This document shows, piece after piece, positions 8,429 to 16,209 of a DNA stretch of 64,000 bases (positions within the stretch are counted from its first letter, which is position 1; each line of letters starts with the position of its first letter). Source of the DNA: Oscillospiraceae bacterium (lineage in GTDB: Bacteria > Bacillota_A > Clostridia > Oscillospirales > Oscillospiraceae); the NCBI GenBank assembly GCA_017537045.1, contig JAFYLN010000096.1, positions 58,253 to 122,252 on the forward strand, in the 5' to 3' direction. The notes beneath the pieces are model-generated. The model was not told the origin of the DNA. It saw only the letters and a list, made by a program, of their open reading frames with translations, and did not search any database. The position numbers and the translations under genes are program-made.

Positions 8429-8947
8429 ATGGTCAGGTTTTTATGTCTTAATCTCTCACTTTCAAATTACAGAATTATTAGACTTGTTCTTGTTATTCTT
8501 TGGACTTGTGGGTTGCTTCTAGGTGCAATTCTGTCCGTTTCTGCTGACTTTTTTCTTTCTTCTACGGTGCTCTCTACGGTTCAAGGTAGTCTGTCGATCA
8601 TTTGCTTCTTGTCAGCACTGCTGTTACCCTTACTTTTTACTGCTATTGCTATTTATATTTCACAGCCATTTATATTACTTCCTGTTGTATTTGCCAAGGC
8701 AGTTTTTTATGCGTATGTTGGGCTTGGTCTCCTGCGTTCATTTGATGTGTCCGGTTGGCTTTTCTGTGCTTTTCTGATGTTCAGTGATTCCTTGATTCTG
8801 CCGATCCTGTGGTGGATCTGGCTTCAATTCTGCTCGGAAGAGCGGCAACCAGTATCACGATTCATTATTTTTGCAGCTGCCGGCATTATTGGGATCGGTT
8901 GTTTTGATTTCTTTATCGTTGCGCCATTCTGGACGCAATTGGTATAA
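8429..8947 (+). CDS. Membrane protein next to xerD, possibly SpoIIM-like
   Basis: A 172-residue protein with five hydrophobic segments (about 15-37, 49-75, 77-98, 105-130, 140-165) and very few charges. AGGAGGT precedes the ATG by 8 nt. The order of segments and the LLLGAIL motif near residue 30 recall SpoIIM, which neighbours xerD in many spore formers, but sequence identity is too low to name it from reading alone. It ends 13 nt before the xerD start and is probably co-transcribed with it. Confidence 0.6.
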   Translation: MVRFLCLNLSLSNYRIIRLVLVILWTCGLLLGAILSVSADFFLSSTVLSTVQGSLSIICFLSALLLPLLFTAIAIYISQPFILLPVVFAKAVFYAYVGLGLLRSFDVSGWLFCAFLMFSDSLILPILWWIWLQFCSEERQPVSRFIIFAAAGIIGIGCFDFFIVAPFWTQLV

Positions 8948-8960
8948 TTTTGAAAGGGTA

Positions 8961-9863
8961 ATGGTACAAGCTATCATGTTGGATCTGATTTCAGCCTATG
9001 AGAATTACTTGACGAAAGTCAAGCAGGCATCAACCAACACAGTGTTCTCCTATCTGCGTGATGTCCGGCAGTTTGCTGCATGGCTGCGCAATGAGGAAGT
9101 GTCAAACGTGGTAGATGCGACACAACTGAATATCAGTGACTATCTTGCGCATTTGGAGCATGAGGGTCGTTCAGGTTCAACGGTCTCCAGATCACTGGCC
9201 AGCCTGAAGAATTTCTATGCTTATGTGGTTTCTTCCGGTTTTCTGGAGGTCTCACCTGTAAGTGGAGATATTCATGTAGAGCGCGGGGAAAAGAAAATAC
9301 CGCAGATCCTGTCCGGCAAGGAAGTGGAATTGCTGCTTGCTCAGCCGAGCTGTGTTGATCCGAAGGGCTTCCGTGATAAAGCGATGCTTGAGGTGATGTA
9401 TGCGACAGGTATTCGCGTTTCCGAGTTGATTGAACTGAATGTCAGCAATGTGAATCTGGAGCTCGGTGTGATTAAATGTAACAGTTCCAAGAAATCCAGA
9501 TTGATCCCGCTTTATCCTGCAGCACTGAAGGCGTTGAGCGTATATCTGAACGATGTGCGCGATGCGATGCTTGCTGAACCGAATGAACAGGCGCTGTTTG
9601 TGAATGTCAGTGGTGCCAGAATGAGCCGTCAGGGATTCTGGAAGATTCTGAAGCACTATCAGCAGACAGCACACATTGAGAAAGATATTACGCCCCATAC
9701 ATTGCGTCATAGTTTTGCTGTTCATTTGCTGGAGAACGGTGCGGATCTCAATTCGGTTCAGGAATTGATGGGTCACAGTGATATTTCTTCGACGCAGATG
9801 TATGCAAATCTGATCAACAACAAACTGAAATCTGTATATGAGAAATGCCACCCAATGGCATAA
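8961..9863 (+). CDS. xerD: Tyrosine recombinase, XerD type
   Basis: A 300-residue site-specific recombinase of standard Xer size. The N-terminal SAM-like domain (1-95) is followed by the catalytic domain with Arg in TGIRVSELI (near 149), HTLRH (near 247), GHSDISST (near 272) and the nucleophilic Tyr in QMYANL (near 282). Xer proteins resolve chromosome dimers at dif with FtsK, and an ftsK lies elsewhere in this window. The start at 8961 follows GAAAGGG and gives the normal length; a longer in-frame ORF from 8871 overlaps the upstream gene. XerD rather than XerC is a best guess from the upstream membrane gene. Confidence 0.9.
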   Translation: MVQAIMLDLISAYENYLTKVKQASTNTVFSYLRDVRQFAAWLRNEEVSNVVDATQLNISDYLAHLEHEGRSGSTVSRSLASLKNFYAYVVSSGFLEVSPVSGDIHVERGEKKIPQILSGKEVELLLAQPSCVDPKGFRDKAMLEVMYATGIRVSELIELNVSNVNLELGVIKCNSSKKSRLIPLYPAALKALSVYLNDVRDAMLAEPNEQALFVNVSGARMSRQGFWKILKHYQQTAHIEKDITPHTLRHSFAVHLLENGADLNSVQELMGHSDISSTQMYANLINNKLKSVYEKCHPMA

Positions 9864-9899
9864 AAAGACTGCTGTCCCGAATGGAAACAGCAGTCTTTT
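9864..9899. terminator. Bidirectional terminator between xerD and pfkA
   Basis: A 12-bp stem (9864-9875 with 9887-9898) has A-rich and T-rich flanks on its two sides and lies between convergent genes. Confidence 0.85.
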
Positions 9900-9931
9900 C
9901 TATATTTTATGAATATTTAGGAAAAGAGAAT

Positions 9932-10903
9932 TTAGATTCCGGTCATTGCAGCAAGAACATTAACTTCCATCTGCTGGATGTTTTTCTTCATGCTCAGACC
10001 TTCGTCAATATCCACATCTATAAAGCCGCCTTCCTGTGTGCAGACGATGCGGTTGGTTTTACCAGCCAGCAATAACTCCACAGCAAGATAACCCATCTTC
10101 GTGGCATTGATACGGTCACGACCGGTAGGGACACCACCGCGCTGAATGTGCCCCAGAACAGTTACACGGGGATCAAGGTCAATGGCATCTTTGATTTTGG
10201 CTGCAATATCATTTGCAGATCCGGCACCTTCGGCTACTACAATCATGTAATGGGTAAAACCGTTGAATCGTGCTCTGCGAATCTTTTCAATCACATCACG
10301 TTCGAAATCGATAGATTCTTCAGGAACCAGAACAGCAGTGGCGCCAACAGCAAGACCTACATACATAGCCAGATAACCGGCATGGCGTCCCATAACTTCT
10401 ACGACCGAGCAGCGTTCATGGGACTGCATCGTATCACGCAGTTTATCGATACATTCGATTGCCGTATTTGCAGCCGTGTCAAATCCGATACAGTAATTGG
10501 TGCAGCTGATGTCGTTATCGATGGTGGCCGGAATTCCGATGACATTGATACCGTACTTACTCAGAGCCCGGGCGCCGCGGAAGGTGCCGTCACCACCTAT
10601 GGCAATGATGCTGTCCAGACCAAGAAATTTACAGGTGGATACAGCCCTGCGCTGGCCTTCTTCGGTCATAAACTCCTTGCTGCGTGCAGTGTAGAGAATC
10701 GTACCGCCACGATTGATGGTGTGAGATACACTTTTTTCATCCAGCTTTACGATATCGCCGGTGATCAAGCCGTTCCAGCCGCGACGAATGCCATAGCATT
10801 CAATACCGTGATAAATTGCGGTTCGGACAACTGCACGAACACAGGGGTTCATGCCAGGAGAGTCTCCGCCACTTGTTAGAACGCCGATTCTTTTGACACT
10901 CAT
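9932..10903 (-). CDS. pfkA: ATP-dependent 6-phosphofructokinase
   Basis: A 323-residue bacterial PfkA, converting fructose 6-phosphate to fructose 1,6-bisphosphate in glycolysis. It shows GVLTSGGDSPGMN near residue 7, the phosphate loop GGDGTFRGA near 103, substrate-binding PATIDNDI near 123 with catalytic Asp, and EVMGRHAGYLA near 158. The residue after GGDGT matches ATP-type rather than PPi-type enzymes (Gly in GGDGTF). GGGAGG lies just upstream of the chosen ATG; an in-frame start 36 nt upstream is less likely. Monocistronic, reverse strand. Confidence 0.97.
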   Translation of the reverse strand: MSVKRIGVLTSGGDSPGMNPCVRAVVRTAIYHGIECYGIRRGWNGLITGDIVKLDEKSVSHTINRGGTILYTARSKEFMTEEGQRRAVSTCKFLGLDSIIAIGGDGTFRGARALSKYGINVIGIPATIDNDISCTNYCIGFDTAANTAIECIDKLRDTMQSHERCSVVEVMGRHAGYLAMYVGLAVGATAVLVPEESIDFERDVIEKIRRARFNGFTHYMIVVAEGAGSANDIAAKIKDAIDLDPRVTVLGHIQRGGVPTGRDRINATKMGYLAVELLLAGKTNRIVCTQEGGFIDVDIDEGLSMKKNIQQMEVNVLAAMTGI

Positions 10904-11036
10904 AATGATTCCTCCCATTGCAAAATTCTGTAACATCATTTTATACCCGATTCAGAAAAAAGTAAAGACAATTTCCGCCAGCTATTGCGAAAATGGAATT
11001 GGATGTGCTATCATGGGGCAAAAAGGAGGGGAGATA

Positions 11037-12188
11037 ATGGAATCTCAACATGTTGCAGGTTTGCTGCTTCGTCTGCTTCGCCTGCAGAAGAATTGGAGCC
11101 AGGAAACCTTGTGCCATGGTATTTGCGCGGTTTCCTATCTGTCGAAGATTGAGCAGGGGAAAGTAGAGGCGAATGCGCAGCTGCTTGCGGAGCTATTTGA
11201 ACGTTTGGGTGCCACATGGAAAGAATCTCCTGATATGGCTGTCTTGCGGGATGAACTGTACGAGGGGATTTTCTCATGGAACGATAAATTCACCAGCCAG
11301 AAGATGAAACAACTGGAGGAAAACTGGGATCAGTTGTCTATTGACCCCTGCTATGTGGATTTTGTTGTGATACGGGCATTCCACAATCAGAAACCGGAAT
11401 GGGTATCCAAAGAGTTGGAGCCACTTCTGGAACCACGCCAGCGGGCGTTGTTGGCCATTTTACGGGATCAGAGTGAAACGGCATACCGGGTGTATCCATG
11501 TCCGCTGACAGCCTTGTTCATTGCACAAGAGGCCTTTCATAAGGGAAATTATATGCTGGCTCTGGAATATTCTCAAATGGCGTATGATCAGGCTGCCCGT
11601 GAGGGGCATGCTTACCTGATGCTGTACAGCCAGCATTTTATGGCGGCAAGTTACTCGGATATGGGAAACCTGGATGCCATGTACCGGCATAGTCAAATCG
11701 CAGAGCGGCTGGGCTATGCCTTGGGAGAAGCCGATCTGGTCAGTATAATTCAATACAACATCGCCGCAACAAAAACGGAATACGGCGATTACGAAGGCGC
11801 GTATGACTATTTTTCTGCTCTGCAGAAACCGGATGTTCCAGCGCTTCATAAACTGGCGGTCTGCTGCGAAGCACTGGGAAAGAAAGAAGAGGCGCTGGAT
11901 GCACTGAACCGCGCGGAGCATCTGGAATCGGAGTTCCCGTTCAAAGAAGAAATATGTGGGCTGGTTCGGTATCGTCTGGAGCATTCGGATTATCTGCATG
12001 ACCCGGTATATGGAGAACTTCTGATGCGTACCTATGAAAGAATCGAAGAGGAACTGCCTTCCGGCTTCGCCCGGTTCCATCTGCGCTGGGTAGCCCAGTG
12101 GCTGACTGCCAACCGGCAGTACCGGAAAGCTTTTGAGGTATTACAGAGATTTCCTCAAAATCAGAATTTAGGATTGCTTAACCGGTAG
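11037..12188 (+). CDS. XRE/Rgg-type transcriptional regulator with TPR-like domain
   Basis: A 383-residue regulator. An HTH domain lies at residues about 7-62 (SQETLCHGICAVSYLSKIEQG), followed by an all-helical region consistent with tetratricopeptide repeats as in Rgg/PlcR-type sensors, for example residues 185-310. In those families the repeat domain binds a short peptide; that role is inferred here. An excellent AAGGAGGGGAG precedes the ATG at 11037. A weak terminator and a fresh promoter separate it from the downstream MFS gene, which it may control. Confidence 0.82.
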   Translation: MESQHVAGLLLRLLRLQKNWSQETLCHGICAVSYLSKIEQGKVEANAQLLAELFERLGATWKESPDMAVLRDELYEGIFSWNDKFTSQKMKQLEENWDQLSIDPCYVDFVVIRAFHNQKPEWVSKELEPLLEPRQRALLAILRDQSETAYRVYPCPLTALFIAQEAFHKGNYMLALEYSQMAYDQAAREGHAYLMLYSQHFMAASYSDMGNLDAMYRHSQIAERLGYALGEADLVSIIQYNIAATKTEYGDYEGAYDYFSALQKPDVPALHKLAVCCEALGKKEEALDALNRAEHLESEFPFKEEICGLVRYRLEHSDYLHDPVYGELLMRTYERIEEELPSGFARFHLRWVAQWLTANRQYRKAFEVLQRFPQNQNLGLLNR

Positions 12189-12205
12189 TTTTACTTCCGG
12201 TTTTC
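12180..12205 (+). terminator. Weak terminator overlapping the regulator stop codon
   Basis: AACCGG at the stop codon pairs with CCGGTT (12197-12202), followed by TTCCC. Short stem, low strength. Confidence 0.4.
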
Positions 12206-12221
12206 CCAAAACTGCCTTCTG

Positions 12222-12248
12222 TTGCAAATTAAAGCATTATGCTATAAT
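12222..12248 (+). promoter_or_regulatory. Promoter of the MFS transporter gene
   Basis: TTGCAA (12222-12227) and an extended -10 TGCTATAAT ending at 12248; the spacer is short (15 bp), which the extended -10 could compensate. Confidence 0.6.
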
Positions 12249-12272
12249 AAATGCAAAAGGAGGGAAGACCCC

Positions 12273-13505
12273 ATGAAGAAAGAAACACTATGGTGTAGAA
12301 ATTACACCCTACTGATGACCGCTACAACACTGGGTGCCATTGGCGGTATCGCCGGAAGCTACGCATTAAGCTTTCTTGTTTTTGACGAAACGGGAAGCAC
12401 ACTGGCAACAGGTTTTTTGACGGCAATCCAGATTCTGCCGCATTTCCTGCTGCCGGTTCTGGTAGCACCGTGGATGGACCGGATGCCGCGAAAGCCATTT
12501 CTGGTTGGCGGAGATTTGCTTGGCGGCTTGCTGTATGGCCTTGCTGGATTGTATCTGCATAATTTTGAGTTTTCTTATGCTGGATATCTCGTATTTTCTC
12601 TGGTAATTAACTCTGTCAACGCATTCGACTCGCTGGCATATAATTGCATTTTTCCGAAGACCATTCCAGCGGGGTTTGAGGATAAGGGGTATACCGTCGG
12701 CGCGATGCTATACCCGGTGCTGAATGTGCTGATGATGCCGCTGGCTGCGCTCTTAATGCGTACGATCGGTGTGGCGAATATCTTGTTTCTGCAAAGCGGC
12801 ATGTCAATTCTCGCTGCAATTACGGAAAATGGAATAAAAATTGAAGAAACAGCGCGTTTGGAGGAGAAAAAGTCCGGTTTTTCTCTCTGGCTTCAGGATT
12901 TACAGGATGGATTCCGATATTTGAGAGGGGAGAAGGGCCTACTGAATATCTATGCCTACGATGCGGTTACCAATGGTGCATACCAAGGGATGAGTCCGAT
13001 CATGGTGGCTTTTTTCAGCGCCACACCCGGTTTTTCTGCGCAGCTGTATTCGTTCTTTTCGGCGGCGGAGTTTATCGGAAGATCAATTGGTGGAGCAGTG
13101 CGTTATCGAACCAATATGAAACCGGAAAAGAGACGAAGATTCGTTTACTTTGTGCAGCAGTTTGTCAATGTGATGGATGGGGTGCTGTTGTGGCTTCCGT
13201 ATCCTGTAATGCTGGTGAACCGCAGTATTTGCGGTTTTTTGGGAATTAATAGCGCAACAGTCCGAATGAGCTCGATTCATCAATATCTGCCCGAAGAATA
13301 CAGAGCGCGCGTGAATGCTTTTTCAAATGCAGCGATTTGCGTTGCCGGCAGCGCAGCGTCAATGCTGTTCGGATTATTAGGGGAGATTTTAGACTACCGG
13401 CTGACAATGACGATCGTTGCATGCCTTAGTATATTGGCGTGCTGGTTAACGGTTGGACGTCACAAGGAAGAGCTGGATAAAATCTATCTGTACACTACGG
13501 AATAA
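12273..13505 (+). CDS. MFS transporter, drug-efflux-like
   Basis: A 410-residue major facilitator protein with about 12 predicted membrane segments. Between the first pairs of helices lies PWMDRMPRKPFLVGGD (near 70), the MFS loop 2-3 signature with D-R-x-x-R/K-K. Central cytoplasmic loop at about 185-220 is charged. The ATG at 12273 follows AAAGGAGGG. The closest types are multidrug or macrolide exporters (MFS_3-like), but the substrate cannot be read. It lies next to the Rgg-like regulator, a common regulator/exporter pair. It ends at a strong terminator. Confidence 0.85.
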   Translation: MKKETLWCRNYTLLMTATTLGAIGGIAGSYALSFLVFDETGSTLATGFLTAIQILPHFLLPVLVAPWMDRMPRKPFLVGGDLLGGLLYGLAGLYLHNFEFSYAGYLVFSLVINSVNAFDSLAYNCIFPKTIPAGFEDKGYTVGAMLYPVLNVLMMPLAALLMRTIGVANILFLQSGMSILAAITENGIKIEETARLEEKKSGFSLWLQDLQDGFRYLRGEKGLLNIYAYDAVTNGAYQGMSPIMVAFFSATPGFSAQLYSFFSAAEFIGRSIGGAVRYRTNMKPEKRRRFVYFVQQFVNVMDGVLLWLPYPVMLVNRSICGFLGINSATVRMSSIHQYLPEEYRARVNAFSNAAICVAGSAASMLFGLLGEILDYRLTMTIVACLSILACWLTVGRHKEELDKIYLYTTE

Positions 13506-13513
13506 ATACCGGT

Positions 13514-13550
13514 AACACCACGATAGGGGAAATCTATCGTGGTGTTTTTG
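13514..13550 (+). terminator. Strong rho-independent terminator
   Basis: A 13-bp perfect stem (13514-13526 with 13534-13546) followed by TTT, closing the MFS gene. Confidence 0.9.
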
Positions 13551-13582
13551 TATAGACCTAAAAGGGCGGACTAGAAACGACC

Positions 13583-13611
13583 TTGACAAAAGCGATGATC
13601 TGTGATATTCT
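13583..13611 (+). promoter_or_regulatory. Sigma-A promoter of the lipoprotein esterase
   Basis: TTGACA (13583-13588), 17-bp spacer, TATTCT (13606-13611). A perfect palindrome begins just past the expected transcription start. Confidence 0.7.
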
Positions 13612-13621
13612 TAAATCAAAT

Positions 13622-13653
13622 GAACGCAACAAAATAAAAATTTTGTTGCGTTC
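13622..13653. promoter_or_regulatory. Perfect 14-bp inverted repeat, operator or leader hairpin
   Basis: The two 14-base arms (13622-13635 and 13640-13653) are separated by AAAA. It lies from about +4 relative to the promoter at 13583-13611 and about 90 bp before the esterase start. It is not followed by a T run, so a repressor-binding operator is the simplest reading; an mRNA-stabilising hairpin is the alternative. Confidence 0.6.
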
Positions 13654-13740
13654 GATGCGCAGATTGGGTAATAGACTGTAAAAAATGCACACTCCAGAGA
13701 TTATCGCACGACCATTCAATAATAATTAAGGAGAAAAACG

Positions 13741-14631
13741 ATGAAACGATTTTTCATTCTTTCGCTTGCGGTGCTCATAATGATCCTAACTTTAAGCGCC
13801 TGTGCTGCGGTTGAATCAGATTCCACAGAAATTCTGACAGAACCGACAATTGTTATGACCGAGCCTATTCCGACACTGCCGCCTGCAACAGAACCACCTG
13901 TAACACAGTCACCTACAGATCCGCCTGAGCCTACGATTCCACCTCTTGGTGAAGCAGCTGGCTCTACATTGGAATGCTATTACAGTGATGAATATGAAGA
14001 TTATTTGAATTACTATATTCATATCCCGGAAAATGCGGTTGTTGGGATGCCTTTGATCGTATATCTGCACGGTGATGGCGAAGTTAATGATCCAGAGGGT
14101 CTCCCTGAACGCGGTATCAGAAAATTCGCAAAAGGAATTTACGGCGAGGCATTCCCTTTCATACTGCTTGAGCCGAATACGCGAATTAAAAGCTGGACAC
14201 GCGGCGACATTCCCAAACTTCTGTTCGAACTTATTAACCATATAGCTGAACGTTACAGCGTAAATACGGATAAGATTATATTAACAGGCCATAGCCGCGG
14301 TGCAATCGGTGTTTGGGACATGATCAGTATCTATGGTGGTTATTTTTCGGCGGCAGTTCCTGTCAGCAGCCCACACCAAAAAGATCACATTGACTATATC
14401 AAGGCTGCAGAAGTTCCTGTCTGGACTTTTGCAGGCAATATCGGTGAAACCGAACGATGGTACCACCAATATCTGGCGCAGAACGTTGATATTATCAATG
14501 GGTGTGATGGTTATGGAAAGTTTACGATCTTGTACGGCTGCGATCATGGACAAGCAAAATATGAAGCCTATGTTAAAGAGACTTTTGATTGGATGCTTGA
14601 GCAGCAACGCGGTGTGATTCCGGAGGAATAA
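13741..14631 (+). CDS. Lipoprotein alpha/beta-hydrolase (esterase)
   Basis: A 296-residue exported protein. A signal peptide ends in the lipobox LSAC (Cys21), followed by a Thr/Pro-rich linker (about 28-66) and an alpha/beta-hydrolase domain. The strand PLIVYLHGDGE near 103 gives the oxyanion loop, GHSRGAIG near 185 holds the nucleophilic Ser, and the final CDHGQAKY near 264 supplies His. The fold resembles polyhydroxybutyrate-depolymerase or feruloyl-esterase-like carboxylesterases; substrate unknown. It is anchored outside the membrane. The next gene begins one base after its stop codon, so the Xer gene is probably co-transcribed. Confidence 0.85.
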   Translation: MKRFFILSLAVLIMILTLSACAAVESDSTEILTEPTIVMTEPIPTLPPATEPPVTQSPTDPPEPTIPPLGEAAGSTLECYYSDEYEDYLNYYIHIPENAVVGMPLIVYLHGDGEVNDPEGLPERGIRKFAKGIYGEAFPFILLEPNTRIKSWTRGDIPKLLFELINHIAERYSVNTDKIILTGHSRGAIGVWDMISIYGGYFSAAVPVSSPHQKDHIDYIKAAEVPVWTFAGNIGETERWYHQYLAQNVDIINGCDGYGKFTILYGCDHGQAKYEAYVKETFDWMLEQQRGVIPEE

Positions 14632-14632
14632 T

Positions 14633-15634
14633 ATGCACAGATATAGCGATTGCCCCATCATTCTGCGTGATTTTCTGGCATATCACGAGACGATTAAAGG
14701 ACAGTCTCAACGAACGATTGCGGAATATTATCTTGATTTGCGGATGTTCTTGCGTTTTATCAAGCTGATGCGCCATGATATGCCGATCAATACGCGGCTG
14801 GATGACATTCCGATCAAGGATGTGGATATTGCGTTTATTGGAAGCATTACAACATCCGAAATTTTTGATTTTCTGTCCTATCTTGCAAACGACCGCAATC
14901 CAAACCCGGACTCCCCTTCCCCTGATTACGGAATTTCAGCAACTGCCAGAGCAAGAAAGTTATCAGCAATCAAATCCTTTTATAAATATCTTACAGTAAG
15001 AACCAAACAATTGCAAGAAAATCCTGTGGCTGATCTGGAATATCCAAAATTGCGAAAAAGCTTACCAAAATACCTGACTTTTGAGCAATCTGCAGCACTT
15101 TTGCAAGCAGTTTCTGGACCGAATGAGAAAAGAGATTACGCAATTTTAATGTTGTTTCTTAACTGCGGCATCCGCCGGAGTGAACTGGTCGGTCTGAATT
15201 TATCGGATGTCTATGAGGACAGGATTCGTGTGATCGGCAAGGGCAACAAGGAGCGTTTTGTTTACTTTGGCTCTGCCTGCCGGAAAGCGATTGACGCTTA
15301 TCTGCCGGAGCGAAATAAGCGGATTCTCTCTGACAACCGGGCATTGTTTGGCTCCAGAGATAATAACCGCATCAGTGTTACGGCGGTACACCGGCTGGTT
15401 AAGAAAGCGCTTTTACAGGCGGGACTGGATTCAACACAGTTTTCTGCCCATAAACTGCGTCATACAGCAGCGACGATGATGCTTTCCGGTGGCGTGGATG
15501 TGAAGACGGTACAGGAAGTACTGGGGCACGAAAACCTGAATACCACCCAGATTTACACACATATTGAAAATACGGAATTGAAGATTGCTGCGGAAGCGAA
15601 TCCTCTTTCGAAGCTTGATTTTGCAGAAAAATGA
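14633..15634 (+). CDS. xerC: Tyrosine recombinase, XerC type
   Basis: A 333-residue tyrosine recombinase. Catalytic Arg in CGIRRSELVGL (near 182), Lys in GKGNKERFV (near 203), HKLRHTAATMML (near 273), GHENLNTTQ (near 299) and nucleophile Tyr in QIYTHI (near 308) are all present. The N-terminal domain carries a long insertion (about 45-95) compared with the 300-residue enzyme at 8961. With that enzyme it may form the XerC/XerD pair acting at dif; a free-standing integrase is less likely because no mobile-element genes or attachment repeats flank it. Its ribosome site lies in the end of the upstream gene. Confidence 0.9.
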   Translation: MHRYSDCPIILRDFLAYHETIKGQSQRTIAEYYLDLRMFLRFIKLMRHDMPINTRLDDIPIKDVDIAFIGSITTSEIFDFLSYLANDRNPNPDSPSPDYGISATARARKLSAIKSFYKYLTVRTKQLQENPVADLEYPKLRKSLPKYLTFEQSAALLQAVSGPNEKRDYAILMLFLNCGIRRSELVGLNLSDVYEDRIRVIGKGNKERFVYFGSACRKAIDAYLPERNKRILSDNRALFGSRDNNRISVTAVHRLVKKALLQAGLDSTQFSAHKLRHTAATMMLSGGVDVKTVQEVLGHENLNTTQIYTHIENTELKIAAEANPLSKLDFAEK

Positions 15635-15723
15635 CATATAATAATATAAGCAACCGAAAGTTGACATATAAAATACTTGAAATGTGGTGTATGTGAATAT
15701 CTGTTGGTGAGCGCATCGCAGCC

Positions 15724-16131
15724 TTGCGCAAAGAAAAGAATATTTCACAACTGCAGCTTGCCAAGGTAATGGGTGTTTCCCGCCAGGCAGTCAGCAAATG
15801 GGAAAATGATCAGACAGCTCCAGACACAATTAACCTGATCCGTTTAGCAGATGTTCTGGAGACAGACACAGAATATCTGGCAACAGGGGTTCACTCAAAG
15901 CTGAAATCACCGCCAACGGTTGTCACGGTTGTTCGGAATGCAGATAAAATCGTCGAAAGGGTCGTAGAAAAACCTGTCCCTGTTGAAAAAATCGTTGAAG
16001 TTGAAAAGATTATTGAAGTCCCTCGTATTAAGAGAGTAATTCGAGTGAAGTATCTGCGGAATCCTTTCGAATTTGCGGCGGTTGCACTGGCAGGATTGAT
16101 AATTGGCTTTCTAATTGGAATTTTTGTTTGA
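15724..16131 (+). CDS. Membrane-anchored XRE-family protein, start unclear
   Basis: The readable protein is 135 residues: an HTH_3 domain (LAKVMGVSRQAVSKWEN), a linker with a Val/Glu/Lys/Pro repeat (VERVVEKPVPVEKIVEVE, about 76-94) and a C-terminal membrane helix (about 112-134). The conserved first HTH helix continues upstream in frame as ISVGERIAAL, but no standard start exists there: ATG at 15691 is followed at once by a TGA codon, then ATA. TTG at 15724 is the only usual start and would remove half of helix one. Either ATA is used, the gene is damaged, or a base is wrong. The architecture suggests a membrane-tethered DNA-binding protein. Confidence 0.65.
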   Translation: MRKEKNISQLQLAKVMGVSRQAVSKWENDQTAPDTINLIRLADVLETDTEYLATGVHSKLKSPPTVVTVVRNADKIVERVVEKPVPVEKIVEVEKIIEVPRIKRVIRVKYLRNPFEFAAVALAGLIIGFLIGIFV

Positions 16132-16163
16132 CCACACTTCCCTACTCTCCTGACAAAAAAGAC

Positions 16164-16194
16164 ACCGGCAGCGCGAAAGCGTTGCCGGTATTTT
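16164..16194. terminator. Bidirectional terminator before radA
   Basis: A 10-bp stem (16164-16173 with 16180-16189) with a GAAA-type loop, followed by TTTT on the plus side and preceded by A6 for the reverse strand. It separates convergent genes. Confidence 0.8.
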
Positions 16195-16209
16195 GATATG
16201 TTGACTTTA

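Noticed and set aside
8961..15634. Integrated element bounded by two tyrosine recombinases
   Set aside because: Between them lie pfkA and other chromosomal genes; no direct repeats, phage or conjugation genes were seen. They fit a XerC/XerD pair.
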